Origin: Nepenthes gracilis
Lineage: Eukaryota > Streptophyta > Magnoliopsida > Caryophyllales > Nepenthaceae
Length of the DNA: 64,000 nucleotides
NCBI GenBank assembly: GCA_033239525.1
Contig: BSYO01000024.1
Coordinates: 1,860,001-1,924,000, forward strand
Direction: 5' to 3'
This document shows positions 12,619-25,600 of the stretch, one piece after another (position 1 is the first letter of the stretch; each line of letters starts with the position of its first letter). The translations under genes were made by a program, and so were the position numbers. The notes beneath the pieces were generated by a model. The model ran no database searches and was not told where the DNA came from. It worked only from the letters and a program-made list of their open reading frames with translations.

Positions 12619-14712
12619 TATCATAACCCCATCCTAAGGTCCGATTAAATTAATTCTTAATCCTTAATTATCCAAAATTCACTTATTTATTCACTAACTA
12701 AAACACAAACAAAAATATTAGGATGCAAATTTGAAAAATAACAAACGCTGAAAAATGAGCAGAATGAAAAAATGAGTCAAATCACAGTATTCGAAATACC
12801 ACACCAAAAAATAGATCCAAACACTGATTATACAAGACCTCGAAATATACATAAAGAAATGCATCCATACAAAGATCAGAGTAAAAAAAGTCATAACTTA
12901 GACGAACTGTTAAACTAAAAACCAAAATCAAACTTGATCACTGATAAATACGTCGCTATAATTAAATATTACAATACAAATAAAATGCATCAAAATAACC
13001 ACCCTAAATCCATTGTTCTGAAACATAATACACCATCTGAACTCAATATCCTAATTCTAATTCTCAAACAACTTTTCCAAAAAATTCAGTCACCTGCAAG
13101 TATGACTCAAACCCTCTAATCGGAAATATTAGTAAAAATCAGAGCAAAAATGAGCAAATTGCTCAGTAAGACATGAAATTTCATAAATGAACATATACTT
13201 TATATCAAAACATGTTGGAATGGAACATAATAAAAAATCAGAAACAATAGCATTATTTATAAACATATCATGCAAAATTCTTTCTTCACTATACATCAAA
13301 TAAAGATGCTCAAATCATGAGAAATAGTGGACTAAAGATTAATAGTCGTCTCACCGACAAAGGAACGACTAATCGAAACTCGGATTATATATGTTTCCAC
13401 AAAATCAAAGGCTAGACATTACTATTTAAGACTTATAGGTGGGCCACCATATATATAACCTTATAGACAGGGCAAAATGTCGTTTTCAACCCATAGATAA
13501 TAGTTTCGAATATCGATTATCACTATAATATGATATCTCTCTGTCAATTTTCTACAATGATCCGTGTATAATCAAATGGAAAACTCTATGCAAATACAAA
13601 TATATTCTTTGTATTTTCTCCTATCAGAGAAAATATCATTATTTTTCAATTTATATAGAGTTTTTTTTCTTTATTTCTTCAAGTACATAGCATGAAATAC
13701 ATCATAAGTCTTATAGGAATTTCAATATGCAATTTCAAAACATGTAAAAGCTATATTACGTAATTTACAAATATGAGTAGGAAATTAGTGTAGTCAACGT
13801 AATTTCATCACTTTATTTCATTTATAAATTATGCAGGAGCAATTAAGTGTAAATTCAAAATATGCAAAACATATACTTAAGGATTTAAGACATGTGAGAA
13901 CATATATATGAAAATCAAGAATATATAAGGGCATTTAAATATAATTTAAGGACATAAATGAGCATTGTTACATAAAATCTGCTTAAAAACTCAATTTAGA
14001 TGAAATAAAGGCATGTATTTCATAAAAATTGCATGAAATGAGAATTAGAATACATGCATGGGAAGTATAAACGTTACATATACAAAATTATAGCATGTAT
14101 GATCATTTAAGACAATAAATACTCAGAGATCAAAAAAAAAAAAAAAAAAACAATAAGAGAAAGATGGGCTAGGATACACTTACTTTATACTTAAAATCAC
14201 CAAAAACCTCCTGAAGTTTGCTTGGATCCCCTTTCTCTAGCATTCTCTCTCTCCTCTCTTTTCCTTTCTTCTCTTTCTCTTTGTTCACTCTAAATTGAGC
14301 AAAAATGACTAAAAATCAACTAAATGAGCCTTACATAGAAAACCAACACATGTATACTAGTCAAATATGCATTAGGCACTAAGACAGAAACCGTACAGTG
14401 CACAGCGCCTATCAGACGTACATCAAGTGCTTGCATTTTGCCACGAACACACACGTGCAATGCTCGAACATGTATCAGATGTAACCAATCTGTTTAAAAT
14501 ACACACAAGCGCCTCATAAGCATCCTTCAAACGCGTCTTTACTATCCAAAATACACATATGAGTACATCAGGTGCCAATCAAGTATCACTCATTCTAATG
14601 TGAGCCGATCAAAACATTGACTAACCCAAAACCTCACTTGACCTCAATATGTTCATCAATTTAACTCAATTAATCATCATTTAAGATTAAACTTAAATAT
14701 GTACCTTAAAAT
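12619..14712 (-). repeat. 5' LTR of the minus-strand Tekay-like element
   Basis: Near its start it shares the TTAAATGATGATTAATTGAG block with the other LTR copies. The pyrimidine tract (plus strand about 14230-14285) is the complement of the leader. Ends TTATGATA at 12619, four bases before the primer-binding site. Contains a poly(A) run near 14133-14151. Confidence 0.6.
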
Positions 14713-14715
14713 TTA

Positions 14716-15258
14716 ACTAACTCTTATCTTTGTTTTGCTAACCTTTCAGATTAGAAAACTCGAGCTAAATTGCAGGTAAACAGGCCTAAAGGAAAGCTAT
14801 TCGAGGATTAGCTTTTTAAGATGTCAGAGCATTTTTTATGTATTAATTGAAAAGCAAACTATAGTTTAAATTGTTAATTTCAATTAAATCGATTTATACT
14901 AAAATTTTGGATAATGATGTTGATGGGATGATGATACTCAAGTCTGATATTCTGAATTTCTAGTAGTCGCTTTGATACTTTAATTTTGGTTAAGATGGTT
15001 TCTCCTTACGCATGAATTTGTGGTCAAGTATTTGTCGTTATTCAACGCCGTGTTTCAGTGTCGTGATTGAATGATTTTATAATAATATTTGGGTGGTTTA
15101 ATGGTATTTTATTCACAGATTCACATCCCGATATCAGTTCCAGTTAAAAGTCAATGGAATAAGCAATTGAATTTTAAGTCTTAATAATTAAAAGTCGATT
15201 TAAGTTAATCATGAATTAAGAAGTTAAAATATTCGATTTTGGATTATAGGACATGACA
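14716..15258 (+). repeat. Tekay-type LTR 3' fragment
   Basis: The plus strand from about 15110 (ATTCACAGATTCACATCCC to GAATTTTAAGTC) matches 5660-5730 of the plus-strand LTR, and it ends GGACATGACA at 15258. Its upstream half is missing where it meets the opposite-strand LTR at about 14712. Confidence 0.5.
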
Positions 15259-15499
15259 CTTACAAATGACATGAAAAACATTTGCATTACCTGGAATATG
15301 ATTTAACACTGCTAAATCAAGAAACTAAGAAAAAGTAAGTAATTTTCACTTACCTTGTAGTTCGAGAGTAAAGAAAGAAGAGACTATCATTTGTTGTACT
15401 ATCTCGATAATGAGAAAAGGTGAAGGAATAGCAGATGTATGAACTAGAGAGACTGGCACACTAGCTGAAGTGAAGTGGACATTGGTGTGAAAGGTTCGA

Positions 15500-16345
15500 G
15501 CTTTGTCTATTTGAGATCAAATGCCACAATCTTTAACAATGTGCCCCTCCATTTGCAAGAATTGCAAAATTTCTTATTGCAATTCTATGTAATATGCCCA
15601 TACTCCTTACAGCTATAGCATTGGATCTAAGATTTAAACTTTCGTTGCCTCTAAGCAGCATATGCCAAATTAACCAGCTCAGAAGATGTCGTACCTTGTG
15701 TCATACTAATATGAATGGATAGGCATCGCTCTCCTCAATGAAATCCATCCAAGAAGATATTAAGAAATGGAATAGCATAGCGATTAAGAAGATTATCTCA
15801 AGTATGCTTAAATTCAAATCTCAATTTCATCATATACTAATCTCTTAGGCTTTCCGCACGAATTTCTTACAGTGTCATAAGAGCTCTTAGGAACTTTAAA
15901 GTGAATAACTTCAGTATATTCACCCTATAAATTAGGGAATTCAATATAGAATTGTTCAACAGAAAGATCATTTTGTTTGAAATTAGCAATTTCTAATTCT
16001 AATTAAAATTTTTGAATATTATTTTTTTGATTATAGATACGCCAAAAGTAATCCCACATTTCTTTAGCAGTTTCGAAGCATTGAAAATTATTTACCATAT
16101 GTAATTCAATAGATCACAGTGACCATGAAATAATAGAAACACCCTCGTTCTCCCATTGATTAGGTTTCTTTATTTTAGTGGGGGCGGTATATAAGACATT
16201 TAAATAATTCCAAAGTCCTTTTCCTTTTTCGATCATTTTAAATTGAAACTCCCAATTAAAGTAATTTTTTATATTAAAACGGATAATAGAATTCTCTCCC
16301 AACATTGAATTGGAGGGCAAAAGCTTCAAGGACCAACCTTTAAAA
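15500..16345 (-). pseudogene. copia gag (UBN2-type) with tandem zinc knuckles
   Basis: Frame 16329-16114 contains NYFNWEFQFKMIEKGKGLW, typical of copia gag N-termini. It continues past a stop with AKEMWDYFWRIYNQKNN and QLELEIANF-like sequence. Two CX2CX4HX4C-type knuckles are at about 15620-15520: CYSCKEYGHIT.NC, and CNSCKW with its HIVKDC half one base out of frame. Confidence 0.7.
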
Positions 16346-16982
16346 AATACACAACATGGAGGAAGAGAGAGGCACGTGCTGCCTTTTTGCTACTACTATA
16401 CAGAAAAGCAAAATTTAAAAAGAAAAAATAGTGTTTCCTTTTTATAAGGGGAGAGAGAGAGAAAGAAGCCCTAGAAACACAACTTCAGCCATGCACTCTG
16501 AGAGAGAAATAGGAAGTTGCAAAAAAGAAATCACACAAGATACTTCCCATAAAAAATCACAGCCTCGACTTCGAACTTTTTGATTGAAACCCTGAAATCA
16601 GTTTCAAATATAAAGGGCCAAAATCACATTTTTGAATATAAGGTATTGAAATCACCACAAGGATATGGATTTTCTAGAATTCCGTAAAAATCAAAGATAA
16701 AAATCTCACAACAATCAGAGTTTGAAAATGAAAATCTTCACCAAAATCCTTAAGAATCCAAGATTGAAGATGAATCGATGGGCAACCTTGAAGCAAAACA
16801 CAAGAGCTTATCTTCACAAACCTAGAATCTTGTTCGATTGGGACGAATGATCCCTTTAATGACCAAAAGAGCAAAAGGGCTTTACTTGAAAACCTAGAAG
16901 TCAAAAATCATGCAAGAAGGTGAAGTGGCAAATGAAAATTGTGAAGATTAAAGGTAACAAAAGTTAAAGGACTCTAATATCA

Positions 16983-17183
16983 TGTCAAAATTGATCTAAA
17001 TGCCTCTATTAAGATTTTTCCTTCTCATTAAATAGATTATATTTTCCTTAATTACATTGAATTATAATTTTCTACTTTCCTAATTTATTTCATAATTTCA
17101 ATCAATTGGTCTTAATTACAATCAATCAAAATAATCATAATAAAGAAAAATATATACAATTTTGGTAATTAATACTGCTGACA
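16983..17183 (-). repeat. copia LTR, about 201 bp
   Basis: On the minus strand it starts TGTCAGCAG and ends TTTTGACA, giving TGTCA...TGACA inverted ends. TGATATTAGAGTCC, a diverged initiator-Met primer-binding site, follows immediately at 16982-16969. Confidence 0.55.
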
Positions 17184-17189
17184 CTTCTA

Positions 17190-17990
17190 TAATGTTTTCA
17201 TTGAAGAATTTATTAAAATAACTCTAATATTTTTCCTTTAATATCCTCTTAGTTTATTAATACTCGATTATATTCATCTTTTACACATCTAATACAAACT
17301 AGATTCCTACTCTTCTCTCTAACTCTAGCTAATTTGTATGCCTTTTTCTCCATTTCTGGCTCCTACCTTAGCGTACAACATATTATAAGCTCTATATATA
17401 GCCTCACCAGCAACTGATTTGGCAAGTTTTTCTTTTCTTTATATCTTTCCAAGTTTTTATCAGTCAAGCAAAGTTGCCAAGTCCTATCAAACTTTCTTTT
17501 CATCTTTACTACCTTTTCTAAGTCTTGTTCGCACCACCAATCTTCTTTAGTACTAACTTTTTTCCTACAGGTTCTCCTAAATTTATTCTGCTATCATCTT
17601 AATACAATTTGCTTTTCTATCCAATATATTGTTTACGTCTTCTTTATCATCCAATATCCAATTGCCAATATTAAGCAATTAAATCTATAAATATTGCTAT
17701 ATTATTTCTTTTCAAGTTCCACCACCTTATTCACTGGCCGTTAAAAGTTTTAATGTTTCTCTTCCATTTTTAATACTTACATCTATTATTGAGAGTCTAT
17801 GCTAAGTTGTCAATCTCTCACCGAAAAAGATTTTACAGTCTTTGCAACACAATAATTTGATTTTCTAGTTATAAAGAAATCTATTTGTCTTCAAATTAGG
17901 TCCACTTGTAAAAGCTATTAAGTATTCTTTTCACAAATAAAGTGCTAATTATTACAACATCATAAAAGGTAGTAAACTTTAAAAGTCATC
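17190..17990 (-). pseudogene. LINE (non-LTR retrotransposon) ORF2 fragment
   Basis: The minus strand reads CKDCKIFFGERLTT then HRLSIIDVSIKNGRE (endonuclease end, about 17860-17740), and further on DWWCEQDLEKVVKMKRKFD, RVREKSRNLVCIRCVKDEYNRVL (about 17550-17250). This is the endonuclease-to-RT connector of plant LINEs. Stops and frameshifts are present and RT itself is missing. Confidence 0.65.
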
Positions 17991-18034
17991 TTTGACGATG
18001 TGCTTTTGTGCTTGGTTGGGAGAGAAGTGGCTGT

Positions 18035-18114
18035 GGTAATAGCGGTAGTTGTCATCGCAAAAAAAAGATGATAAGGTAATAGCGGTAGTTGTCATTGCAA
18101 AAAAAAGATGATAA
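18035..18114. repeat. Short tandem duplication, two copies of about 40 bp
   Basis: GGTAATAGCGGTAGTTGTCAT...AAAAAAAAGATGATAA occurs twice in a row with one substitution (ATCGC/ATTGC). Confidence 0.8.
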
Positions 18115-18555
18115 GGTTAGGCAGCAACTTGGTGGCTGGTGATGTCTATTTTGCAAAGGTGATGGGCTGCTCATGGAGTTGCAAATGATTGATAGACTCC
18201 AGAAAATTGGAAAGGATGAGAAAGGAGAGGAGAAAAGGGAAAGGAAAGTGAGAGACAACCAATAGAGGAGAAGAACAACCACAATTCTCTTAATAAATTC
18301 AATTCATCAACAATTCAATAGGTCATCAAATAGAAAATATAGGAAAACCCTAATAGTGAAATAAGGATATTCTAATAAGAAAGCATCCTAGTAATGCATA
18401 AGGGCGTTCTAATAATATCAAAATCTAATAAAGATTTTAGGAACTCTAATAATAAGAATTCCATAATTATAAGAAAATCTTACAAAACAACCCATAATAG
18501 CTGAAACTTGAAATTAATAAAACTAATAGATATAAATTCTTGTCCTCATCACACA
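18040..18555 (-). repeat. possible solo LTR
   Basis: The minus strand begins TGTGATGAGGACAAGAAT at about 18555 and passes through many TTATTAGAAT-like short repeats to a pyrimidine-rich TTGTTCTTCTCC stretch. The layout resembles a plant LTR without internal region. No target-site duplication was confirmed. Confidence 0.3.
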
Positions 18556-18600
18556 TCCCTATAATTTGCACCTAATAAGTAACTGAAAACTCGTTTTACA

Positions 18601-18870
18601 GAGAATTGAAGAACTACATATAACTAAGCATCAAATATCATCAAATGCATGTGGGCTGTGAACATTGCAGAGAGTTTGGCAATGACAATTTGTTGCTACA
18701 GATTTACAGTTTCTTTTCTAAGTTTAAAGTTCTGCAGTTTTATTCCTTGAAAATAAGCATTCTACATCCAGAGCACTTGACTGGAGTCACCAGACACACA
18801 GCCCTAAGCAAGTTGCCATCGTAGTTTCTGCTTCAGGAAGATGAGATCCAGTGAGGAGCTCTCAAGGTCA
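18601..18870 (-). other. possible decayed BTSL 3' end / 3' UTR
   Basis: The minus strand here is less AT-rich than its surroundings. From about 18868 it reads (with one stop) RAPHWISSS then RNYDGNLLR, a weak collinear echo of the family's C-terminal APFHWLYHK and GSYNTRLL. An AATAAAA signal follows near 18750. From TGAAGCAG|A (about 18816) the phase would also fit exon 8, giving about 30 residues and a stop. This could be a decayed last exon, an aberrant new last exon, or chance. Confidence 0.25.
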
Positions 18871-18879
18871 CTCTTTTAC

Positions 18880-19464
18880 ATTTCTACAAATAATTGGCAT
18901 GACTATCAATAAGTATTGGTCATGGCTGTATTAGTATCGGACAATATGCATCAATATCAAATAAATTAGAAGAAAAAAATTCTAAAAAAATCGTAAGCTG
19001 ATGAGGCAGTATCAGGGGGTCCAATAGTTATATATATCAGCTGATATTTATATCGGTGGGCCAACCTAATGGAACTTATGGCTATTTTTTTAAGAGAGAA
19101 TTTCTACCTTTAATACTTGTTTATACAAATAACTGGTAGGATAAGACAGATAATCTTAGCAAAAGACATCATTGCCAGATTGGTGAAGTGCTAAGGATTT
19201 ATGGCCTTGTTATTGCTTTAGAGACAATTTACTCTGAAATGTTAGATTTCTTGCATGAAGCAATCTATCAAATTTCAAAACGAAGTTTGGGCTGTAAATC
19301 ATATTCCCTATCAAAGTAAGACATTCCCTTTTAATCTATATTTAACAATCAGAAGAATTTGATACAATCTATGGAAAGGATTTACAACAGCAAAACTGTA
19401 TACAACTAAAAGGTCAAGGAGCTAGAAGCAGTAAGTAAAATTATAGGTCAACTTAGTATCTTAC
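18880..19464. other. stretch where BTSL RING exons would be expected; none seen
   Basis: The donor at 19464 is followed by T-rich, intron-like sequence in all three minus frames, with no CxxC/RING pattern. About 18890-19075 contains ATCGG/CCGAT-type inverted motifs resembling the MITE at 28824-29060. Confidence 0.5.
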
Positions 19465-19602
19465 CTTTCATCATCAAATAACTTGCAGATCCTGCAATAA
19501 TATCTTGCCATGGAGAAGTTATTGCAAGAAACAGTAGAGCATAATGCATGGATTGGCTGGATAGCCAAACATTGCATACACATCATCTCAGTAGTAGATT
19601 TC
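19465..19602 (-). CDS. BTSL: BTSL exon 8 (end of CHY, start of CTCHY finger)
   Basis: Encodes residues 1043-1088 plus two bases. Carries MMCMQC, a CSTVSC pair, and YYCRICKLFDDE, which opens the CTCHY finger. Acceptor ACTTGCAG|G, donor GAAAG|GTAAG; intron 7 is 70 nt. The family continues with a YHCP.C.LC segment in the next exon, which I cannot find downstream. Confidence 0.87.
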
Positions 19603-22600
19603 CTGCAAGTGTTCAATTGTGAGAAAGAGAACACTTTGAAATGAATAATTGGAAGCAAATATGCTGATGTACCTATCCATCAAATGATCAGACACATCAT
19701 CATGGCAGCGTCTGCATGTAAAAAGCTGGTTGCAACAAGCAGCAAGGAGCTTACAGTTCTTCTTGTAGTGTTTGCAACCAAAAATAGATTTGTCAGTATC
19801 CCGATAAGAAGGACAGTGACCTGGCAGCTTCCCAGAATAGGATGAAATTGGATTTTCAGAATTAGATAGCTGTTGTGTAACAATCCAACGACTGAGAAAT
19901 CATGGAGCCATCCATCAGAGCTCAATTAAGTATGTGAAGATAGGATAAATATAAGAAGAAACATATAAGAAGATATTCGTATCTTGTAGATCCAGCTAGA
20001 TCTATTTAATTGTGCTTATTACCCTTACTCCCATCAAGTAATAAATGGAGAAAAAAGCTGCTGATAAAAAAATTTCAAGATGCATTGACCAATTTAGACA
20101 TGAAAGCTATTTTTCTACAGAAAGAACAAACTTGCCTACAAGAGTGAGCCTATGTGAAACAATCACTCTGCAAAGTAAGGGTAGGATTGCATACATCTGA
20201 CTCTCTCCAAATTGGACAATGTGAGAAACTCATACATCAGGCCATCCTTTTGATGAATTTATCTACCTTTCAATTTTTCTACTAATTCATCACAATAAGA
20301 TTTCCTTGGGCAAAAGTCTATGAAAAGCTAATTTTCAAGTCCATAAGTTCACTGACCTAGCTGCTTTTTTATTTGATCAAGTATTTTTGTTCTGAAATGT
20401 TGAGTCCTATACTTTACCAATTCTCTAATGTCCTGTAAAACTCAGTGAGAAAAGATAACTGCCTCTTACTCCAGTCTTAGTTCGACTTCTATTCTGCTGA
20501 TATCTTCATGTTTTGGGTCAATATAAGGTTCTATCATTATTTTAACATAATTCCAAAACATTGGACTCAGGCCTTTGCAATGCTGTAGATTAGTGTCATG
20601 GGGATCACCTCGGCTCTCATATGCTAAAGTACTGTTTTGATATCCAAATCTCCTATCTCATGATATTTTTAAGATTTAACTATATTTGAATAGAGGAATG
20701 GTGAAATCAAATGCAGAAAGAGGGAGAAATATAGAAATATTCATCACAAACCTCATCAGCACATTTTGGATGACATATGATTTCTTTTGAGGATCTAAAG
20801 AAGAGTCACGAGACACTCTTCTTATCACAGCCTCCAGTTCTCCCTGACTCATTGTCAAAAGATTCTTTCGATGCCCATCCTTCAGAGTCACTAGTGAAAA
20901 CTGAGGTGGTTTGTTGACCCTATCGGTGACATCTACTTTCTCCTCCTTTTCACAAGATAAGTTTGTATTTTCACAACAATCATAATTCTGTTGACCCTCA
21001 TCATGACCATCTGTTTTATCATCTGTTTTGGTACCATATGAAAATACGGGACATGAGTAACCAAATCTTTCTCCTCCATCACAAGAATCTTCTGAACATA
21101 AGTATTTTGAGACAATCTCCAATGGATTTTCAGTCTGTGAACAACAAATATTTGACTCATCTGCCACCTTTGCTGTATTATACCTATTCATACCTTCCCA
21201 CCATTCTCCTAACCATTCATCAAACATTGTATTCTTTGCAGCCTTCCGCCAGAGGGACATTATGGCGTGCTGCTCTTCTGGTGTCAAGAATTCCATCACC
21301 CATAGTATCATTTCTTGTAGAATCTCTGCCCCTGTTCTTCCAAGCATGTGCCCCGTGATATTTTCTTGCTCTTCAATGGAGAGGCATTCTCTGAATAGAG
21401 GCCAAAGTTCAATTTCCTCACGATGAACATGATCGGCCAATATTTTTTGCAATGATTTGCAACTATCTTGGAGCTTGAAACACAGCTCATGATACTTCAT
21501 CAAATTATGATCAGGTGAATTTCCAGCAGTAATAGAAACTCTGAGGTTCAATTCAGACAGCTCATTGAGAATGCATGATATTCTATCAAAGTATTCAACT
21601 TCCAGTTTGTGGTCAATACAGTATGAGTGGCTGATGTTTTGGACCTTTTGCTTTGCCTCCAATGCAGGAAAGGCAACCTCATCCTCAGCATCACTATGAA
21701 GCAGGTATAGAGATCGTAAAAGATGGAAGTGTTGATGAAAATCCTTGAGAAGCCCAAGATTTTCAGATAACTCAGCTGAGTCAAGGACAAGGTACTCAAT
21801 ATCTTTTCTCAAAGCTTTGTGGAAATAGTAAATGTGGTCCATTGGACTAGGTTCCAAACTGTTTACAGATACAGTGTTAGCAGGAAACTTAGGAAAGGGG
21901 CGCCGCATGCTTGATGTTTGGGGGAAAAATATGTGTAAATTGATTCCACTTGAATATACCGTACCATGCTTCTTCATCACATGGAAATCACCAGTTGAAG
22001 AACTGAATGAGAAGTTATTGGCCATGTCAACAGAAAAAGGTTTAACCATTTCCAGGTTTACTTTTCTGCATGTTTCTGCATCCTCAATCTGCTCACAAAT
22101 ATAGGATGCTCTGCTTTCAAACATATCCTGCAAGTCTTCCACAGAGGTTTTACCAGAATAACCAATTCGGACCCACTCATGCAAAAGAGATGCAAAAGAA
22201 TTTTCTAAGAAACCCGATTGCTCAATGCCTCGAAGAACAGGCTTGAATTTATCTTTGGGCAAATGAGATGAAAACCAAGTGATAGCACACTTCAGCAGTC
22301 CAAGTGGCATCATATGAAGACTCTTGAATAATAACTTCTGTTGTGTTTCTTGATTGCAATTCTTGCTTATGAGGGGGAATACCTGATAAGAACTAAACAA
22401 AACTTGCATGAATCACGATGCTTATAGATTCACTTTATAAAAATACATACTAACAATTTTTTCCCAGTGGTTATAGAGGGCTTCTGGCAAATTTATCACT
22501 CATAATTCAGTTCACAACTGGCTGGAGGAAGTTGGTTATGATCATCAAGTATGCTTACAATATAATGGAGTTGAAGTTGAAGAGGAAAGTCTCTTCTCTT

Positions 22601-25600
22601 AAATGGCACCAGTGCAGTAAACTAATGATGTACCTCTGTTTCCTGAAGGTGAAAATGCTCACTAACATTTATCACAAGAGACTCCAGCTTACTGCAGAGC
22701 GCCTCAACAAATGTGGACAAAGGCATACTAATTTGATTATCATAGCAGAGCATCCTCTGGAGACATTTAACTTCATTTCTATCAGGGAATGGTTGATAGG
22801 AAAATGATGGCTGGACAACAGCAAGGTCCTCTAAGACAGGATAAAAAAGGGCACTCAATGCATTGCTGCAAATAAAAAATTATCCTTTTAGGAGACTTGT
22901 AGAACACTGAATCCAAGAACCACAAGAAGAAATATATTTAGCTTCTGCTTGAGGCATGATTTTGCCATTTAGAGAGAAGCCTCGACAGCCAAGAAGATTA
23001 CCTGTAAAATATCAGCACATCAACAATGAATTTGATCCGGACAATTACTGATGCCAAGTTAGAATATTTGTTTGATCTCCTTACTTCATAAAGGTCTTCC
23101 AAAATTTTTTGGAAGTCGGACATGATAGCAGAATGCCAAATCCTTAGACCATGAACTGGATTGTCTTCCTCATTTGTTAGCAAACAATTTTCTTTCTTCC
23201 ATTGCAAAGTCCTATCAAAGAAGATCTTAGATAAATTAACTTTTGATATATCTTGTGACGTTGTAGGTTCATCAGGACACTGAGCTAGTTTGCCATTTTG
23301 AACACAGGATCCAAGGGATTTTCGGGTCTTGTTATCAAGCCAGGAGATCACCACCTTCACAGACATATTTCTAATCATTACAGCCAGAAATCTGAAAGAA
23401 AAGGAGACTTAAGCTATAAACTTACCTTTTGCAGTAATTCATCTTTGGGGACAACTTTTCTTATGCAATGCTTAAGACCCACTTGTTCATCTATAGAAAG
23501 GAAATAAGTCAGCCATGGAAAAAGGTCCTCCAAGAGCATTATAGGAACACTACATAAGAACCGCCAAACCAATGAAGCTTGCTCGTCATCAGAAAATTGT
23601 TTTATCAGGAGGGGGAACACCTGCAATTAAATGGATATCCCAGGTGTATAAATCATATAGTTAGGATGGGATGCATATTAAATAAAGGGGTAAGTTCCAC
23701 AAATCTAAAATTTTGAGCTCTCAAGGCCCTCAGAAATGAACTACTTAAGTCTCACTAGGAGATTTCCAACATAATTAGCCTGGCAATGTAATTACATTGC
23801 ACAAGAATCACCAACTCCACATACAGATCTTTGGTCTCTACTCGGACATAATGAAAAAAATGGGATCACTTCTTATGAACTCATTGAGAATGATTCTAAT
23901 CATTAAGGAAGTAAAAGTAAAGTTATCCCGTATTTCATATTCACCTACATAAATTGGAAGGGATCACTTCAAACAATTGTTCTTACTATCACAAAAGGTT
24001 CACCTTGGTTCCGGTGGTGTGCTGTCATGTCCTCAAGAAAGCCATGAATTCTTAAGATCCACTGCATGAATAGTTTTATCAAGATTGGCTATCAAATTAG
24101 TCCAAAGACGTGAATAGGCATTGTGATAGTAATAGCAATGAAGCCACATTGAGTCAAGTTGTATTTGAGTTAAGCCAGTTCCAAGATTCCATCAAAATAT
24201 CTTAAAAATTTTTTTAAATCATAGAGCAACAGTAAACTTCTTTGAGTAATAAATTGAATAATGCCTTCTTCAGGCTAGGCAGATTTGTGTCATGCGAGAT
24301 TCAAATTTTTCTCAATAATTCAGATCAGGTTGTAGTTATGTTAATTCGTCTTATCAGATACAGCACCCTCATATCTGATAGATTGTAGATAATAATCTAA
24401 CATGTTAGGATTCATCCTTCCTCAGAAAATCAGCTTCTAACCGAAAGTCTTAAATGAGATGGACATCATAATGGTAGCACAAAATTTTCCAAACCCCAAG
24501 TCACAGCTGATGCAAAAAATAATAATAATAATAAATAAATAAATAAATAACTAAAATAAAAGAGCAAGAAATAATGTAAAACAGGAGAGGGGAGGATTAG
24601 GACATGTTGCTATAGGTTTCCAGTTTCAATTAATTTAACATTGGCGGTGTTCTATTTCATAGTTTTGATTAAGTCTAAAATATTTTAAGATGAGCTGAAA
24701 AGAGGTGTTTACTAACTTTTATAATATTAGAGGTGCGAGAGAAAGATTCTGAAATTTAAGCCAGAAATTTTGTCTGAAAGTTTAAGAGGCAGTAAATCCT
24801 TTGCTACCTATTTAATAGAATGGAATAAAAATTTCATTCCTACCTTATTATTGATGGAACTACTATTTCATTGTTTGATTATTCTAATGGTAAGTATAAT
24901 AATTCCAAATGGAATCATTATTCCTTCGAAACAAAAAACAAAAAATACCATCTCCCCATTGGTATATTTTATTTCTAGTTATCAAGGAATAATTATTTCT
25001 GATGGGTACACCAATAATGGGCTGACTCAAAGAAAGGTCAATGAAGTTTCAAAAAAGACCGGTCAACATTTGGCGACGGCCCAAGAGAGGGAAGATGGGC
25101 CGAAACAGAAAAGCCGAAGGCGGTCGGCAACGCGTTGACCATCCCGGGCGACAACTTACTCACAAACGGTCAACTCAGCATTGACCAGTTTGTTGGGCCT
25201 TTAGAGGCTTTGCAACAGTGATGGGCCTATTCCATTCTGGCCCACAGCCCATCAATTGATCGCCCGCCGCTCTCCCTTCGTTCTCCACGAAGGCGGCCAA
25301 CACACTGACGGTCAACTCAGACGTTGACCGTCTGCTCCCTATATATTGGGCCCGAACAAGGCTCTTCTACAGTAATGGGCCTGACTCACTCAGGCCCATA
25401 GCCCATCTAGAGGCTAACGACGGACGCCTTTCATAGGGGCGGCCAACACGCACGCAAACGGTCAACCCAGGCGTTGACCGTCCGCGCTTTGCACATTGGG
25501 CCCCATGAAGCCTTTCAACAGTAACGGGCCTGACTCGTTTAGGCCCACTAGTCATAAAAAGGCCAGCCACGATCCTCCAAGGATATTCCACGATCTCAAA

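Larger units (their letters stand above)
10695..14712 (-). mobile_element. Ty3/gypsy Tekay-like element, 5' part only
   Basis: Minus-strand order: LTR about 14712-12619, primer-binding site TGGTATCAGAGAAG at 12614-12601, gag about 12540-11700, zinc knuckle and protease 11693 to about 10920, and RT start to about 10695. The remaining pol and the 3' LTR are missing: the copy ends inside RT at the boundary with the plus-strand Tekay-like element. Confidence 0.72.
15270..17183 (-). mobile_element. Ty1/copia 5' fragment (LTR, PBS, gag)
   Basis: LTR at 17183-16983, primer-binding site next to it, an untranslated leader to about 16345, then copia gag. Pol is absent in the window, so this is a 5' fragment. 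It lies downstream of BTSL exon 8, either in a long last intron or past a truncated gene end. Confidence 0.65.

Noticed and set aside
22998..23397. Extending BTSL exon 4 upstream to use the open codons FLAVMIRNMS
   Set aside because: Reading from the earlier acceptor (TTTCAG|ATTTCTG) in the exon 3 phase meets a stop, and the family sequence resumes at VVISW, supporting the acceptor at 23355.
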